This document shows, in pieces, positions 32,139 to 42,403 of a DNA stretch of 64,000 nt. The stretch lies in assembly GCA_008802785.1 (NCBI GenBank), contig VUYT01000032.1, forward strand, positions 149,398-213,397, given 5' to 3'. Within the stretch, counting starts at the first letter, position 1; the number at the start of each line of letters is the position of its first letter. Below the pieces are notes generated by a model, which was given only the letters and a program-made list of their open reading frames with translations, ran no database searches and was not told the origin of the DNA. A program made the position numbers and the translations under genes. The DNA comes from Symmetrospora coprosmae. Its lineage: Eukaryota > Basidiomycota > Cystobasidiomycetes > Symmetrosporaceae.

Positions 32139-35102
32139 ATGAGGCAGCAGCAACGGCAGCGGGATGGAAGAGGAAGAGGAAGAGGAACAAGACGAGCAAC
32201 AGCGACAACGACAAACGCGACCGCTGCGGTGCTGGCCTTTCTAGTCGCAGCCGCCCAAGCCCAAGCTTCCCTCCCGCAGGTAGACACGCCACCCGTCCGT
32301 CCCTTCCAGGTCGAGCATGATACAATCGGGCGCGTCCCAGCCACGGCCGCAGGCAATGGCAACGGCACATCTCCTGCTTCCACTCACGCGGATCCGCCGG
32401 CGTCGCTCGGGCGGTACGGTCACAGCGCCGTCTACCTCCCTTACCAGAAGCGCGTCCTGTTTATCGGCGGGCAGGTCGGGACCGAAGGGACGTTCATCAC
32501 GAACGACGTCCTCGCCCTCGACATGTCGCAAGACTACAGCGCAGACAGTGGCGTTGCGTCCATATCGCCCGGCTCGAGCCTGGCCAACAGCCTGCCCTCC
32601 AACCCGGCAAGGCTCGACGCGCTCTCGCTCAACTTGCCACCGAGCGCGTGGGCTTCGTGCGCCCTCGACGCAATGCAGCGCGTCTGGCTCATCGGCGGCG
32701 TCACAAAGGACTGCGAGAACGACGCAAGCGCCTACGTCCTTGACATGTCGCTCGGTCTCGAGGCTGGGTGGATCCCGCTTGCACCGGGCGGCAGTCGCCC
32801 GCCCCGCCGCAGGCAGGCACAGGCAGTCGCGCTCAGCAACGGGTCCTACGCCTCGTCCATACACGTCTTTGCGGGCATTGCAGAGCCATACACCTGCTCC
32901 CTCGAGACGGTCGGCTACCTCGCCATGGATAGCTGGAATACCACGGGCGTGCAGGACAAGAGCGCAGTTGAGACTGTCCCGTGGAGACAGCCTGGGCAGG
33001 ACATACTTGGCATCCCTCCCCTCCACAAGAGGAACGGGGACGAGACAGAGAGGAAGCGACAGGAGGAGAGAATCGTCAAGCTATATCCAGATGGACCACC
33101 CGTCAGTGATTATGCAGCCGCAGCCCTCGGACAGGGCAAGGATGGACTCGTCTACCTTGGCGGCCAAGATGCGACTGGTCGCTTGCTGGCCATGGAAAGT
33201 GCGTTGCTGTACAACACGACAACTTCTGACTGGAGTGTGCAGGTACGCCTGTTTGCCTCACATCCGGCCCCATGGCCCTTCACTGACGCTCGAGCCTCGC
33301 ACGAACAGCTCATATCGGGACAAGCACCCGACCCGCGGATAGGTCTAACGGCGACAACCCTCACCGACGACCTCATTGTCGTCCTTGGCGGTTCCGGCGT
33401 GCGCGGTGCACCGGAAAGGAGCCTCTATCTCCTCAATGTGTCTCTTCCGAACGAGTGGGCGTGGTCGCAGCCCGAACTCGCGCCTTCGAGCATGCCCAGC
33501 CCGTCAAGAAGCTGGCACACGTCGACCTTGACGAGCGAAGGCGTGCTCGTCGTGGCTTTCGGACTCGATGCAGAGACGCATCAGACAACGGAGGACATCA
33601 TGTTCCTGCAGACGACAGAGAACGGCTCTCAGTGGGAGTGGACGCAGGCCAACCCGCTCGCCTCTGCAGGGACCCGCAGTCCGGTTGTGGCCGCCGTTGT
33701 CGAGTCGCACATGCCCGTGCACGCCGCGTCCGGCACCGTAACGGCGCAAGCGAACGCCCTCGTCCAGGCAGCCGCAGCAACCTTCTTGAGCGATTCTGAG
33801 TCGAGGCCGCACAACCCCAAGGCAGATCTTGTAGCTGGCCTGCCGGGCGGGAACGATCCGAATGGCAATGACGGGTACGTGACGGACCAGCCCGCCACGT
33901 ACGTTCCGGCGACGTCGGCGCCTCCCACGCAGGAGCCGTCCATCGCAGACACAGCGCCGCCTTCTGCGTCTGCGACGCGCTCCTCATCGTCTCGCGCTGC
34001 CGCATCTTCGACTACCTCCAGCAACACCAGCGATGGCCAATCAGCATTCACGCAGACCGGAGCGGGCGCCTCGACCACTACGAAGGCAATCGCGGGAAGC
34101 GTGACAGCCCTCTTCGTCCTCGCAGTCGGCGCCGGGCTTGTCGGGCTATATATGCGCAAGAAGGCTGCGAAAGCGCAGGCAGCTGCCGGTCCCACGCCTG
34201 CGCTAATGAGCGAGGCAGGGCACGATGGTTCCGGCGCCGCTGGGGCCCTCGCGCTGCCACCTGTGTCGCAGCTGCTGTACACGCGCGCGGCACCGAGGCG
34301 GATGCTGAGTCTGGGGAGCTCGATACACACTTCGCTTGGCAAAGGGACCAGCGGCGAGGCTGGCCGGCATACGAGCGCGAGAGGCCGCAGAGGCCACAGA
34401 CACGAGAATAGCGAAGGGGCTTTTGAGGCGCTCTCAGCGCAGGAGGCGCGCGAGGCGGTGGACGAGTTCGGGCGGCTGCCTCAGGTCGCCGAGGGCCCGT
34501 CAGGCGAGGATCGGAGTGACAATCTGGGCGCTGTGCCGGTGCTGCGGCGGACCGTTAGGCCTGGGGTACCGCATATGGCGTCCTCGGCGTCGGTCGAGAG
34601 CCACGCGTCCGCCGCATCTGTCGCATCCATGCCCTTCCTTGGCAGCGTACCCATCATCAGCTCGCTGACTGCCGCTGGTCTGAGCGGAAACGGCAGCGGG
34701 AATGGCATGCCCCCTCGCACGCTGCTGCGAAGTCACTCGATGAGCACCGCCAGCAGCGCCACGAGCCGATCAGATTACTCGGCTGCTGCGCTCACGGCAC
34801 CTATGCCGTCGGCAGAATTTGGGCGGGCGCGACCGACCGGACTGAGTACCGTTCAGTCGGTAGAGCAGCGGACAGGAGACCTGTCGGACCCTTTCGCCGA
34901 TTTTGAAGAAGTGAGTCTCGCAGCCGTTTCGGGAGCTACATGGCACAACGAGGCTGAAATCCCCACGCGTTGTGCCTTTCCGCAGCTCCGGCAAGATGCA
35001 CTCCCCATGCGCCACCCGGTTGCTCCATCATCGCCCGCACGCATCCGGAACATGCACAACCTGCCTCCAGCTCTAAGACCACATATCCCAGCCCATCTAT
35101 GA
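32139..35102 (+). CDS. Secreted/membrane-anchored kelch-propeller protein with cytoplasmic tail
   Basis: One long frame of 987 residues. An Arg-rich start is followed by a hydrophobic signal-anchor (AAVLAFLVAAAQAQA). The ectodomain has kelch-type beta-propeller repeats: GRYGHSAVYLP with VLFIGGQ, WASCALDAMQRVWLIGG, RRRQAQAVAL with IHVFAGI, GLVYLGGQD, RIGLTATTL with LIVVLGGSG, and SRSWHTSTLT with LVVAFG. A Ser/Thr-rich stalk (about 600-640) leads to one membrane helix (TKAIAGSVTALFVLAVGAGLVGLYM, split here by description at about 650-672) and a Ser/Gly-rich cytoplasmic tail of about 310 residues. A GTGAGT site near 34912 and a CCCAG near 35090 would allow an alternative spliced C terminus. The biological role is unknown. 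Confidence 0.8.
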   Translation: MRQQQRQRDGRGRGRGTRRATATTTNATAAVLAFLVAAAQAQASLPQVDTPPVRPFQVEHDTIGRVPATAAGNGNGTSPASTHADPPASLGRYGHSAVYLPYQKRVLFIGGQVGTEGTFITNDVLALDMSQDYSADSGVASISPGSSLANSLPSNPARLDALSLNLPPSAWASCALDAMQRVWLIGGVTKDCENDASAYVLDMSLGLEAGWIPLAPGGSRPPRRRQAQAVALSNGSYASSIHVFAGIAEPYTCSLETVGYLAMDSWNTTGVQDKSAVETVPWRQPGQDILGIPPLHKRNGDETERKRQEERIVKLYPDGPPVSDYAAAALGQGKDGLVYLGGQDATGRLLAMESALLYNTTTSDWSVQVRLFASHPAPWPFTDARASHEQLISGQAPDPRIGLTATTLTDDLIVVLGGSGVRGAPERSLYLLNVSLPNEWAWSQPELAPSSMPSPSRSWHTSTLTSEGVLVVAFGLDAETHQTTEDIMFLQTTENGSQWEWTQANPLASAGTRSPVVAAVVESHMPVHAASGTVTAQANALVQAAAATFLSDSESRPHNPKADLVAGLPGGNDPNGNDGYVTDQPATYVPATSAPPTQEPSIADTAPPSASATRSSSSRAAASSTTSSNTSDGQSAFTQTGAGASTTTKAIAGSVTALFVLAVGAGLVGLYMRKKAAKAQAAAGPTPALMSEAGHDGSGAAGALALPPVSQLLYTRAAPRRMLSLGSSIHTSLGKGTSGEAGRHTSARGRRGHRHENSEGAFEALSAQEAREAVDEFGRLPQVAEGPSGEDRSDNLGAVPVLRRTVRPGVPHMASSASVESHASAASVASMPFLGSVPIISSLTAAGLSGNGSGNGMPPRTLLRSHSMSTASSATSRSDYSAAALTAPMPSAEFGRARPTGLSTVQSVEQRTGDLSDPFADFEEVSLAAVSGATWHNEAEIPTRCAFPQLRQDALPMRHPVAPSSPARIRNMHNLPPALRPHIPAHL

Positions 35103-35342
35103 ATATCAGAATGTGCAGGAGCCTCCCGCTCAACTTCGACTTTCCGCATGCTTGCGCTGAAGCAGATGGTCCAGCCGCTATATCCCTCTATACTCCGCAG
35201 CTGGGCCTGATGGTCCACCAAGACATGGTCACACCGGTAAAAAGGGGATGGCGCAATGAACGAGGGTACGCGTGCTATTTCGGCGCGATAGGTGTACAAG
35301 CTATGACAGAGGTGCTCGTTGTACAGCAGATCATCGTTGCGC

Positions 35343-37087
35343 TCAGAGCGAGAACAATGTCCATAGGAGAGGAAGCAAAGCTATCCGAAAGTCGAGCTGC
35401 TGCCACCTGCCCATCGCGGCGTTCTTGATTGCACTGCCTGACCATCTCCGCCTCTCGGTGAGGGCAATGACGCCCATCTCGTTGCAGATGACGTTGCCCC
35501 ACCGGTCCTTTGCGCGAGTAGCCTGGCCGTCCTTCTCGAGCGCTGCCTGGAGATAGCGCTGATCGTCTCCGCCTTGTGCGACAGCTTGGCCCCAGGCCAG
35601 TAGCTTATCGTCGTCTGGCTCCTGCAGCGTGAATGGGCGTGAGTACGACTGCGGGAGGGTGACTGCCTGTGCAGGGCACTGCCACGAGGCGCTGATGGGC
35701 GGCGGGCACGATGCGGCGACGAGATGGCAGACGTCGATGCATGGCGGCAGTTCCGAGTATGGGAATGCGGCGTCGGGCAGGAACTCCGTCCGGGATGTGT
35801 TTGCCGACGCGTGCTGGTACGTGTAGATCCGGCTGGCCCCGCTGTCATCGTCGTCGTCGTCATCCTGCCGCTTCTCCTCCTCGAGCGTGGGGGCCTGCGC
35901 AGCTGCGCCGGTGCGGTAGTCGACGCACCGCGGCATGCGGATCGCGCACAGCCACGAGCGGTACGCCTCGAGGCACTGCGAGCACGTCCGGACGCGCGAG
36001 TACATGCCTTGCTCGCTGCGCATCGGGCCGCCGCACGTGAAGGTCGACAATGTGAGATTGAAGCCCTCGATGTGGGGAGCGATCGAGGCGTTGTATAGGT
36101 CTAGTAGCGCGCCTGTGTCCAGAGCTGGTGGGGCTGGTACGCTGTAGGCCACGTCTGGACAGAAAGGGACGTCGAAAAGCAGGCGGCAGTTTGCATCTGT
36201 TCAGAACGGGCATGGGGTCAGCATGTTGCATGCCTGCATGCGTTGCATGACAGTCGCCACTCACTCCTTTTTGTGGCCAGGAATTGCCGCGAGAAGAGAC
36301 GGGCACTCCCATCTACCGTTTGGCCATCTCTCGGCTGTATTCCCCACACGGTGTAGTTGGATCCCGTCTCGAGCCCGCTGATAGCGTATTGTACCTTCCT
36401 GCCCAGCGCTTCCGTCTCGTTCACTTGCCCACCCTCGGCAATGTCGAGCTCGACTACACCTCGCCGAGTCGTGGATGACGTGATGTTCCTGCCTCCAATC
36501 TGCGGGAGGGAGCGGATGTAGCAGGAGGAATTGGCGAGGTCGTTCCTGACGTCAGAGGAGAGCGCCAGCAAGGGCGTGTATGCAGGCTGGGCGTCGCTTC
36601 TCGCCGCGGAGTAGGTTGGACTCGTTAAGAGAGCCGTGACGTTGTCGGCGTCCTCGAAGGCGAAGAGGGGCAGCTTGTCGAGAGTGTGCCACGGCGTGTC
36701 GACCTGCGCTATTCCCAGCTCGAAAGTCCAGTCCTCTGGCCTTCCTCTCCCAGACGGCGTCTGCGTGTCGAGGTGGATGACGAGGTCGCCGTTCGAGACG
36801 CTCCCGCTGACGTGCTCGTCGGGCGAGATGACGGGGACGGTGATGTTGCCGAAGCCGCCGTAGAGGCGTGAGCCATAGGTCCAAGTGTCGTTGGTGAAGG
36901 CTGTGAGGATGTCGACCTGCGACTGGTTGTACCCCTCTGGGGCGCTGCACAGGTTCAGGGTGAGCTGGACGGCGGTCTGCGCGGAGGAGAAGAGAGATGC
37001 AGGGAGAGTGTACGAGATGGCAGGGAGGGCTGCATTGGGTGCGAAGGTGACTGCAGTGGGGTAGGATGAGATGGTGGTGGCCGACAT
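35343..37087 (-). CDS. MID1: Stretch-activated calcium channel subunit Mid1
   Basis: Regulatory subunit of the high-affinity calcium uptake system (with Cch1) in the plasma membrane. Exons 37087-36265 and 36196-35343 join in phase to 558 residues. Family features: N-glycosylation sites in the N-terminal half, ANCRLLFDVPFCPDVAYSVP, then the cysteine-rich C-terminal block with CGGPM, CSQCLEAYRSWLCAIRMPRC and PCIDVCHLVAASCPPPI. The C terminus ends in a hydrophobic stretch (FRIALLPLLWTLFSL), compatible with a GPI signal or a membrane anchor. The start is uncertain because no signal peptide is visible after the ATG at 37087; an upstream exon may supply it. A divergent gene starts 315 bp away. Confidence 0.88.
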
Positions 37088-37402
37088 CCTGCGGCCTGGT
37101 GCCACTGCGAGGCCACACAGGGGGGGAGCTGCACCCTGCAATGTCTTGCGCTTTCGTCCGTTCCGTTCAAAAGAGCGCTATGAGTGTGCTTTCCCCAGGC
37201 TGTGTGTGCATGTTGACGGTGGATAGCCGAACAGAGAGGGTCGGATGAGGCGCGTCCAAGTCTGTCGTCAGATACAGTATCAGGAACAAGCACGAGGGGA
37301 CAGCCGCTCTCTCTCCTCCTCCTCACGCACATTATCAACCATAGCACAGCAACACTGCACGCACGCACGCCACTGCAGATACAAGCACGGACAGGGACAG
37401 AG
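37088..37402. promoter_or_regulatory. Divergent promoter region between MID1 and the USP-PDCD2 gene
   Basis: 315 bp between two divergent starts. A CACG-type repeat (gcacgcacgcacgcc) lies near 37355-37370. It may also hold an unannotated 5' exon of MID1. No defined site is recognised. Confidence 0.4.
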
Positions 37403-40400
37403 ATGGGCGCGTACGACCGAGCGTCGGTGCTCGAGATGGGCATTGACGCAGAGGACGTCGACAAGGCCGAGCGGCACTTTGGGCTGGCCAGCGTCACGAC
37501 AGAAGGCGCCGTCAACTGGATATTCGAAGGGATGCCAGGCTATGACCCGGGCAGACCACTGCAGAACAGCAACAGCCACGCCGTCGTTCCGTACAATGCG
37601 TCTGGCCCGCCGGATCTCCCTGCCCCACCACCGGGCTGGGAGACGCACGAGAGACGGCCAGACCACTCTGGATGGGAAGCAGCAAACAGCCTGACGAGCA
37701 TGCGCAATGAGGATGGCAGCAGCTCGCGGTACACGAGCTACAGGCATGACTCCAGCAACATGCACGAGGATGTGGCCCGGGCTGCGCAGCACGACAAGCA
37801 GACTCAGGAACAGCAGCAGCATCACCCGTCGTCGCACGACGAGGACAGAGGGATTGCAGGAAGGAACGTCACGCCTGTCGGAGGCATGGACGGAGCAGGA
37901 GCAGGAACAGGGACGCGGACGGGGCCAGGAACAGCAGCCGGCTCGAGCTCGGGCAACCCGATAAACCTGACCTCGGCGCACGACTCGCCAATGCCGCCAC
38001 TCGAGGATGCAGACGACCCAGAGCTTGCGAAAGCGCTAGCCTTGTCGCTCGCAGATACGCACCCGCAGCAGAGTCAGAGCCAAAGCTACCGCCACGGCAA
38101 CACCCTGTCCGTAGACACGGACAGGTCGGGGATGCCTCCGCTCGTGGCAAATGGCGGCACAGCCGGTCACTCTGCAGCCATGAGCCGGCAGACCTCGCGC
38201 ACGCAGCAGCAGGAGGACGATGACATGGCCAAAGCGCTCAACATGAGCATGGCCGACATGCAGGCGAGTGCCACTCTCTCTGCTGCGGGAGGGGAAGAGG
38301 AGAGCATCGAGAAGCGGATACGACCGAACCTCGAGACGCCCATGGCGCTCGTCACACCCTCGTCGCTCTTCCTCTCCTACGTGCCTGCCGTCATCCACAC
38401 GTTCTTCTACAACCTGCCCTTCCGTAACGCGCTGTTGGCGCTTGACTTTGGCTACGACAGCAAACCGGCCTCATTCGACAAATTCGAGACGGAGAAGCCG
38501 GCAGTGCTCACCCGTGCCTTGCTCAGTAGCACGTCGACGCCGCCACTCGATGCCGCCGTCAAGCTCGCCGCCTTGCAGCGCCTCTTTGCCTTCATGCTTG
38601 GCAGCCGGAAAGCGCACGTGGCCTTGACAGATGTGATTCATGCATTCAGCATCGCCCCGCCCAAGACGACGCATCGCAGTCCCGCTTACGATATGAAAGG
38701 TTGGTTTGCCACGTGTCTGGCTGGCTGCAGACCCGTAATGAACGCGACCTGACTCGCTCTCGACAGAGTTGCACGATACCATCTGCAGAGCGTGGGCAGA
38801 CCACCACCACCACCTTGGCGCTCGGCAGGTCGCATCGCAGGCCATGACGGCAGAAGCCGCAGCCGGTTTGGTCGAGGGGGCCAAGTCCCTGCTGTATAGC
38901 GAGGGTCTGCAGCTGGACCCTTCAGAGGCTGCACTCATCGAACAGGACCCAGATCCCGAGTTCTTCACGAACCAGGTTCAAGCAGGCGGCAATATGGTCC
39001 CCCGCATAGCTTCCATCAACACAGGCGAGGTTCCTGTCTGGTCACCCGAGGTTAATGACACGTACGCCTCCCTGGATGCCTACATCTCGCCCCAAAACGT
39101 TCGTCGTGACTTCTGCCGGGCCGGGGCATGAGGGAACGTTGTCGCTGATATCCGCCACTTTCCTGTGTGTCACGCTGCGACTCAGCAATCGCTCGGAGGC
39201 TTCCTTTACAAGACGAGCGCCTCACTCTACCTTCACCTCAATCGCCAGCCTCGCCCATTCGGACACAATACTGGTCCGTCACCGAATGACACGGCAGCGC
39301 AGCGCAAGGCATTCGTCATTCAGGATCCGCTCTTCCTCGACCGCTACAGCTGGGACCTCCGCCAGCAGATTACCAAGTTGAGAGCGGCCCAGAATGCCGC
39401 CAACGCGGACCTCGGCAGGCTGCAGGCCCGCATCATCAAGCTTGGCGTGTACGGGCAGACGGGGCAGATGATCGTAGAGCCGCTGTCGGACGCCGCCGAT
39501 AAGCCGGCAGAGGTCGATCTCGATAGGAAAAAAGCACTCTTGCGCAAGTCAATAGACTACCTCGAGAGGTCGAGCCTGACTGAGGAAGACGAGCAGAGGC
39601 GGCTCAGCCAGATCTACCTGGTTGAAAAGCTCACAAAGCTTTCGAACATGCTAGGCGAAGAGAGCAAGAGTGAGCTGCCTTACGGCTCCCGGAGAGGTCT
39701 AGCAAGGCAGCTTGAAGAGCTCGGCTGATTGTATTCAACTTTGGCATCGCCTTACAGGACTGGGCGAGCAGATCCAGCAGCTGCAGCGCGAAAATCTGGA
39801 ACGGTGGAACGCGTGTCCGAAGAAAATGGGCCCGTACAACCTGCGCAGTGTCGTCTACTGGAAAGGTCTGCCCGGCCGCGAGTCGATACATACATACGTG
39901 CAAGCAGGCACGAAGCAAATCTCTGTCGAAGGCAAGGAAGTAGAGGAGGAGCGGTGGTTCCGCATCACGGACGCGCTCGTCGAGGAAGTTAGCAAGCACG
40001 ATGCGCTGAACGACCCTTCTGGCGCGTACATGCCTGGCGGAGGAAGCCTCGTGCACGGCTACACAAAGCGAGAGAAGGAGACTGAGGCTGTGCAGGGTGG
40101 AAGCCGTGTTGGGGATTTCCTTGCGCAAGCACTCGACGAGGACAACGCCAGGGTCGAGGAGGAGCTGCGGGCCGCTGCTGCAAAGCAGGCAAACGCTGCA
40201 GAGCCAGGATTCACGCCCAACACCGCTACCATTGACGCCATTCCGATGGTGGAGGACTCGACAGTGCTCGAGGCGCCTGCCAAGAGCATCGATGCAGATG
40301 TCCAGATGGTCAACGATTCGCCAGATACGCCCACGCCTGCGCAGGTATTGTCCGAGCCTCTCCGCCTGGCCGGAGGTGCGTCTCCGGGCCTGGTTCCGGG

Positions 40401-41999
40401 CACCCAGGGCGGAGCTCGGAGGAGGCGATCGAGCATATCCTCGGACACGGGCTCTGTGGCCAGCACGAGCAAGGTGCGGATAGGCGACGACGATGGTGCG
40501 GACGGAGACGATGTATCTGATGAGGGGGAAGAGGCCGAGCTGGTCGAGCTGGGCTTTGCGGAAAAGATGCCCAAGAAAGGATTCAAGGTCGTCCGGGATG
40601 TCGGAAAGATCGGGGGCAAGCCGGTGAGCTGCCATTGTTGGCTCCTGGGCTCCTTCTGACGAGCTTTCCCTGACCTGGTCACCTGACTTGCACAGACCTG
40701 GCTCAACCCTGCCCTGCCCTTAGACGCGGCCCGAATCCTCTGCCCGTCGTGCAACAAGCAGATGACTTTCCTACTGCAGATCAACGCGCCGCTGGACGAT
40801 CTGCCCCAGGCCATTTATCGCACCTTCTACGTCTACACGTGTAGGAAAGCCGCATGCCTGTCTGAAAAGATCGCCAATGGCAAAAGGATCGCTGGCGCGG
40901 GGGTCAAGGTATTTAGAGTCCAGCTGCCAGCGGACAACCCATTCTACGAGGTCAAGGGCGAGGAGGACCAGGCTGTGCTGCAGCGGTTCAAGGACAAGCA
41001 ATGTGAGCATCGGGTAGAGGGCAGGAGTCACAAGTCCTGTCACTGACAAAACAATCTCTAATGCGTCTCAAGACTCAAGCCTCTGTGCTTCGTGCAAGAT
41101 GGTTCACGAGCAACCCTGCTCAGCCGCAGCACCGTGGCAAGATTGGCTCATCGAGACTGGTCCCGAAGAGCTCGACGGAAGCGACAGCGGGAACGGGCCG
41201 GAAGGTGCGCCCCGATTCGGTTTGATTGTTTGTCCGGGGAGAAAGGCTAACGCGCGCCTCGACTGCATGCAGACATCGAGGCTACAATGAAATCCGCCAC
41301 GCTAGGCAGCGAGGAGTCAAGTCCAGACGATGCCAAAGAGCCAGATACGAAAGCGCCCGTCGATGCAGCCTTTCTGCATTTCCAAGAGAGGTTGCACAAT
41401 GAGCCTGATCAGGTCTTGCGGTTGGTGTCGAGGGTGCTGCTAGTTGTCGCAGTGAGACCAGCAGAGCTAAGATCACGACGTGATCCTCTCCTGCAGATAC
41501 TATTACCGGGACGCAGCGAGGAAAGCGCAGCCTCTGTGGGTGTCCGACGAGCACAAGGCGAGTGAAGACGCCATTCCGAAATGTAGTTGCGGTTCCAGCC
41601 GAGTATGCGAGTTCCAGGTGTGTTGGCCGAGTCCTCTTGGAATATTGCGGGGTACCGGCCTGACACAGTCTCGCCCGACATCCGCAGATCCTATCGACGA
41701 TCCTCTCGTACATTGGCGTGGACGACATGGACAAGGAATCGCTGGACTTTGGCACGATTGCCGTTTACACGTGCGAGAAGTCGGTGGGTGCATGGCGTGC
41801 CTAGTGTCCTTCGCGACAGGCGCCGGTCGCAGCTGATTGATGCTGTACTCTGTGCGCCTCTTTGCAGTGTGCGTCGGCCCCTGCTCCTATGTTTGTGCCA
41901 GCGGACGAGTCATTGGCCCGCTTCGCGCCGGATCACGGATGGGAGGAGGAGGTCGCGTTTGTGCAGAACTACTCGCTCCGAGGTGTCCAGTTCCGGTAG
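37403..41999 (+). CDS. UBA-UIM-USP-like protein fused to a PDCD2/Tsr4 domain
   Basis: Ten exons (37403-38699, 38767-39098, 39186-39669, 39758-40623, 40696-41002, 41073-41204, 41273-41420, 41497-41617, 41688-41783, 41868-41999) join in phase to 1304 residues. Order: UBA-like helix (about 9-45), two ubiquitin-interacting motifs (ELAKALALSL near 205, DDMAKALNMSM near 275), a USP fold from about 310 (FFYNLPFRNALLALDFG) to about 800 (YNLRSVVYWKGLPGRES, EEERWFRITDALVEEVS, LNDPSGAY), an acidic linker, then PDCD2: ELGFAEK, GGKP|TWLNPALPL, CPSCNKQMTFLLQINAPL, QVLRYYYRD, PLWVSDEH, CSCGSSRVCEFQ and YTCEKSCASA. PDCD2/Tsr4 proteins chaperone ribosomal protein uS5. No catalytic Cys box of USPs is visible. 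Exon 39758-40623 carries both domains without a stop. Two separate genes with an unseen end and start remain possible. Confidence 0.75.
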
Positions 42000-42403
42000 C
42001 TGCGGGCGGTGCAATGGATCTTCTGCCTGCCTGCTGGGTCGGACGCATGTCCTCTGCTAGAAGCCCGCGACGCGTATACGTGTGAAACCTGTGGCGAGAC
42101 TAACGCATTGGCCTGTGCCGGGCACATGGGAGGGGCCGGCTGCTTTGGGCGAATGCATCGTTTGCGATGCGCGAAGATACATGTTGCTGCCGCGATCCGC
42201 CCTACGTGCAGTTAACCTCCCCTTATCTGCGTGCCATTGCCCTTTCTGTTCCATTGCGTAAGCTTTGTGCTGGCTGGCTGGCTGTTCCTGCGGCGTGCCT
42301 GGATGCCACTGGCGGACCCCTTCCGCCGCTTCGCCTCTTGCCCATTTCAGAGAGCACGACCCGACAGCGATATCCATCCCTCTTTGAGCAAGAAATACAC
42401 AAT
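42000..42403. other. Intergenic region upstream of the PDI gene
   Basis: 404 bp between the PDCD2 stop and the PDI start, pyrimidine-rich toward the start codon. No ER-stress element is recognised with certainty. Confidence 0.45.

Noticed and set aside
32317-33342. Plus-strand frame of 341 codons inside the kelch gene
   Set aside because: It is the +1 shadow of the 987-residue kelch frame and is Arg/Ser/Thr-rich without motifs.
34845-34885. tRNA-like string (gttcagtcggtagagcagcgg)
   Set aside because: It resembles a tRNA D-arm only; no acceptor stem or T-arm can be formed and it lies in the kelch coding frame.
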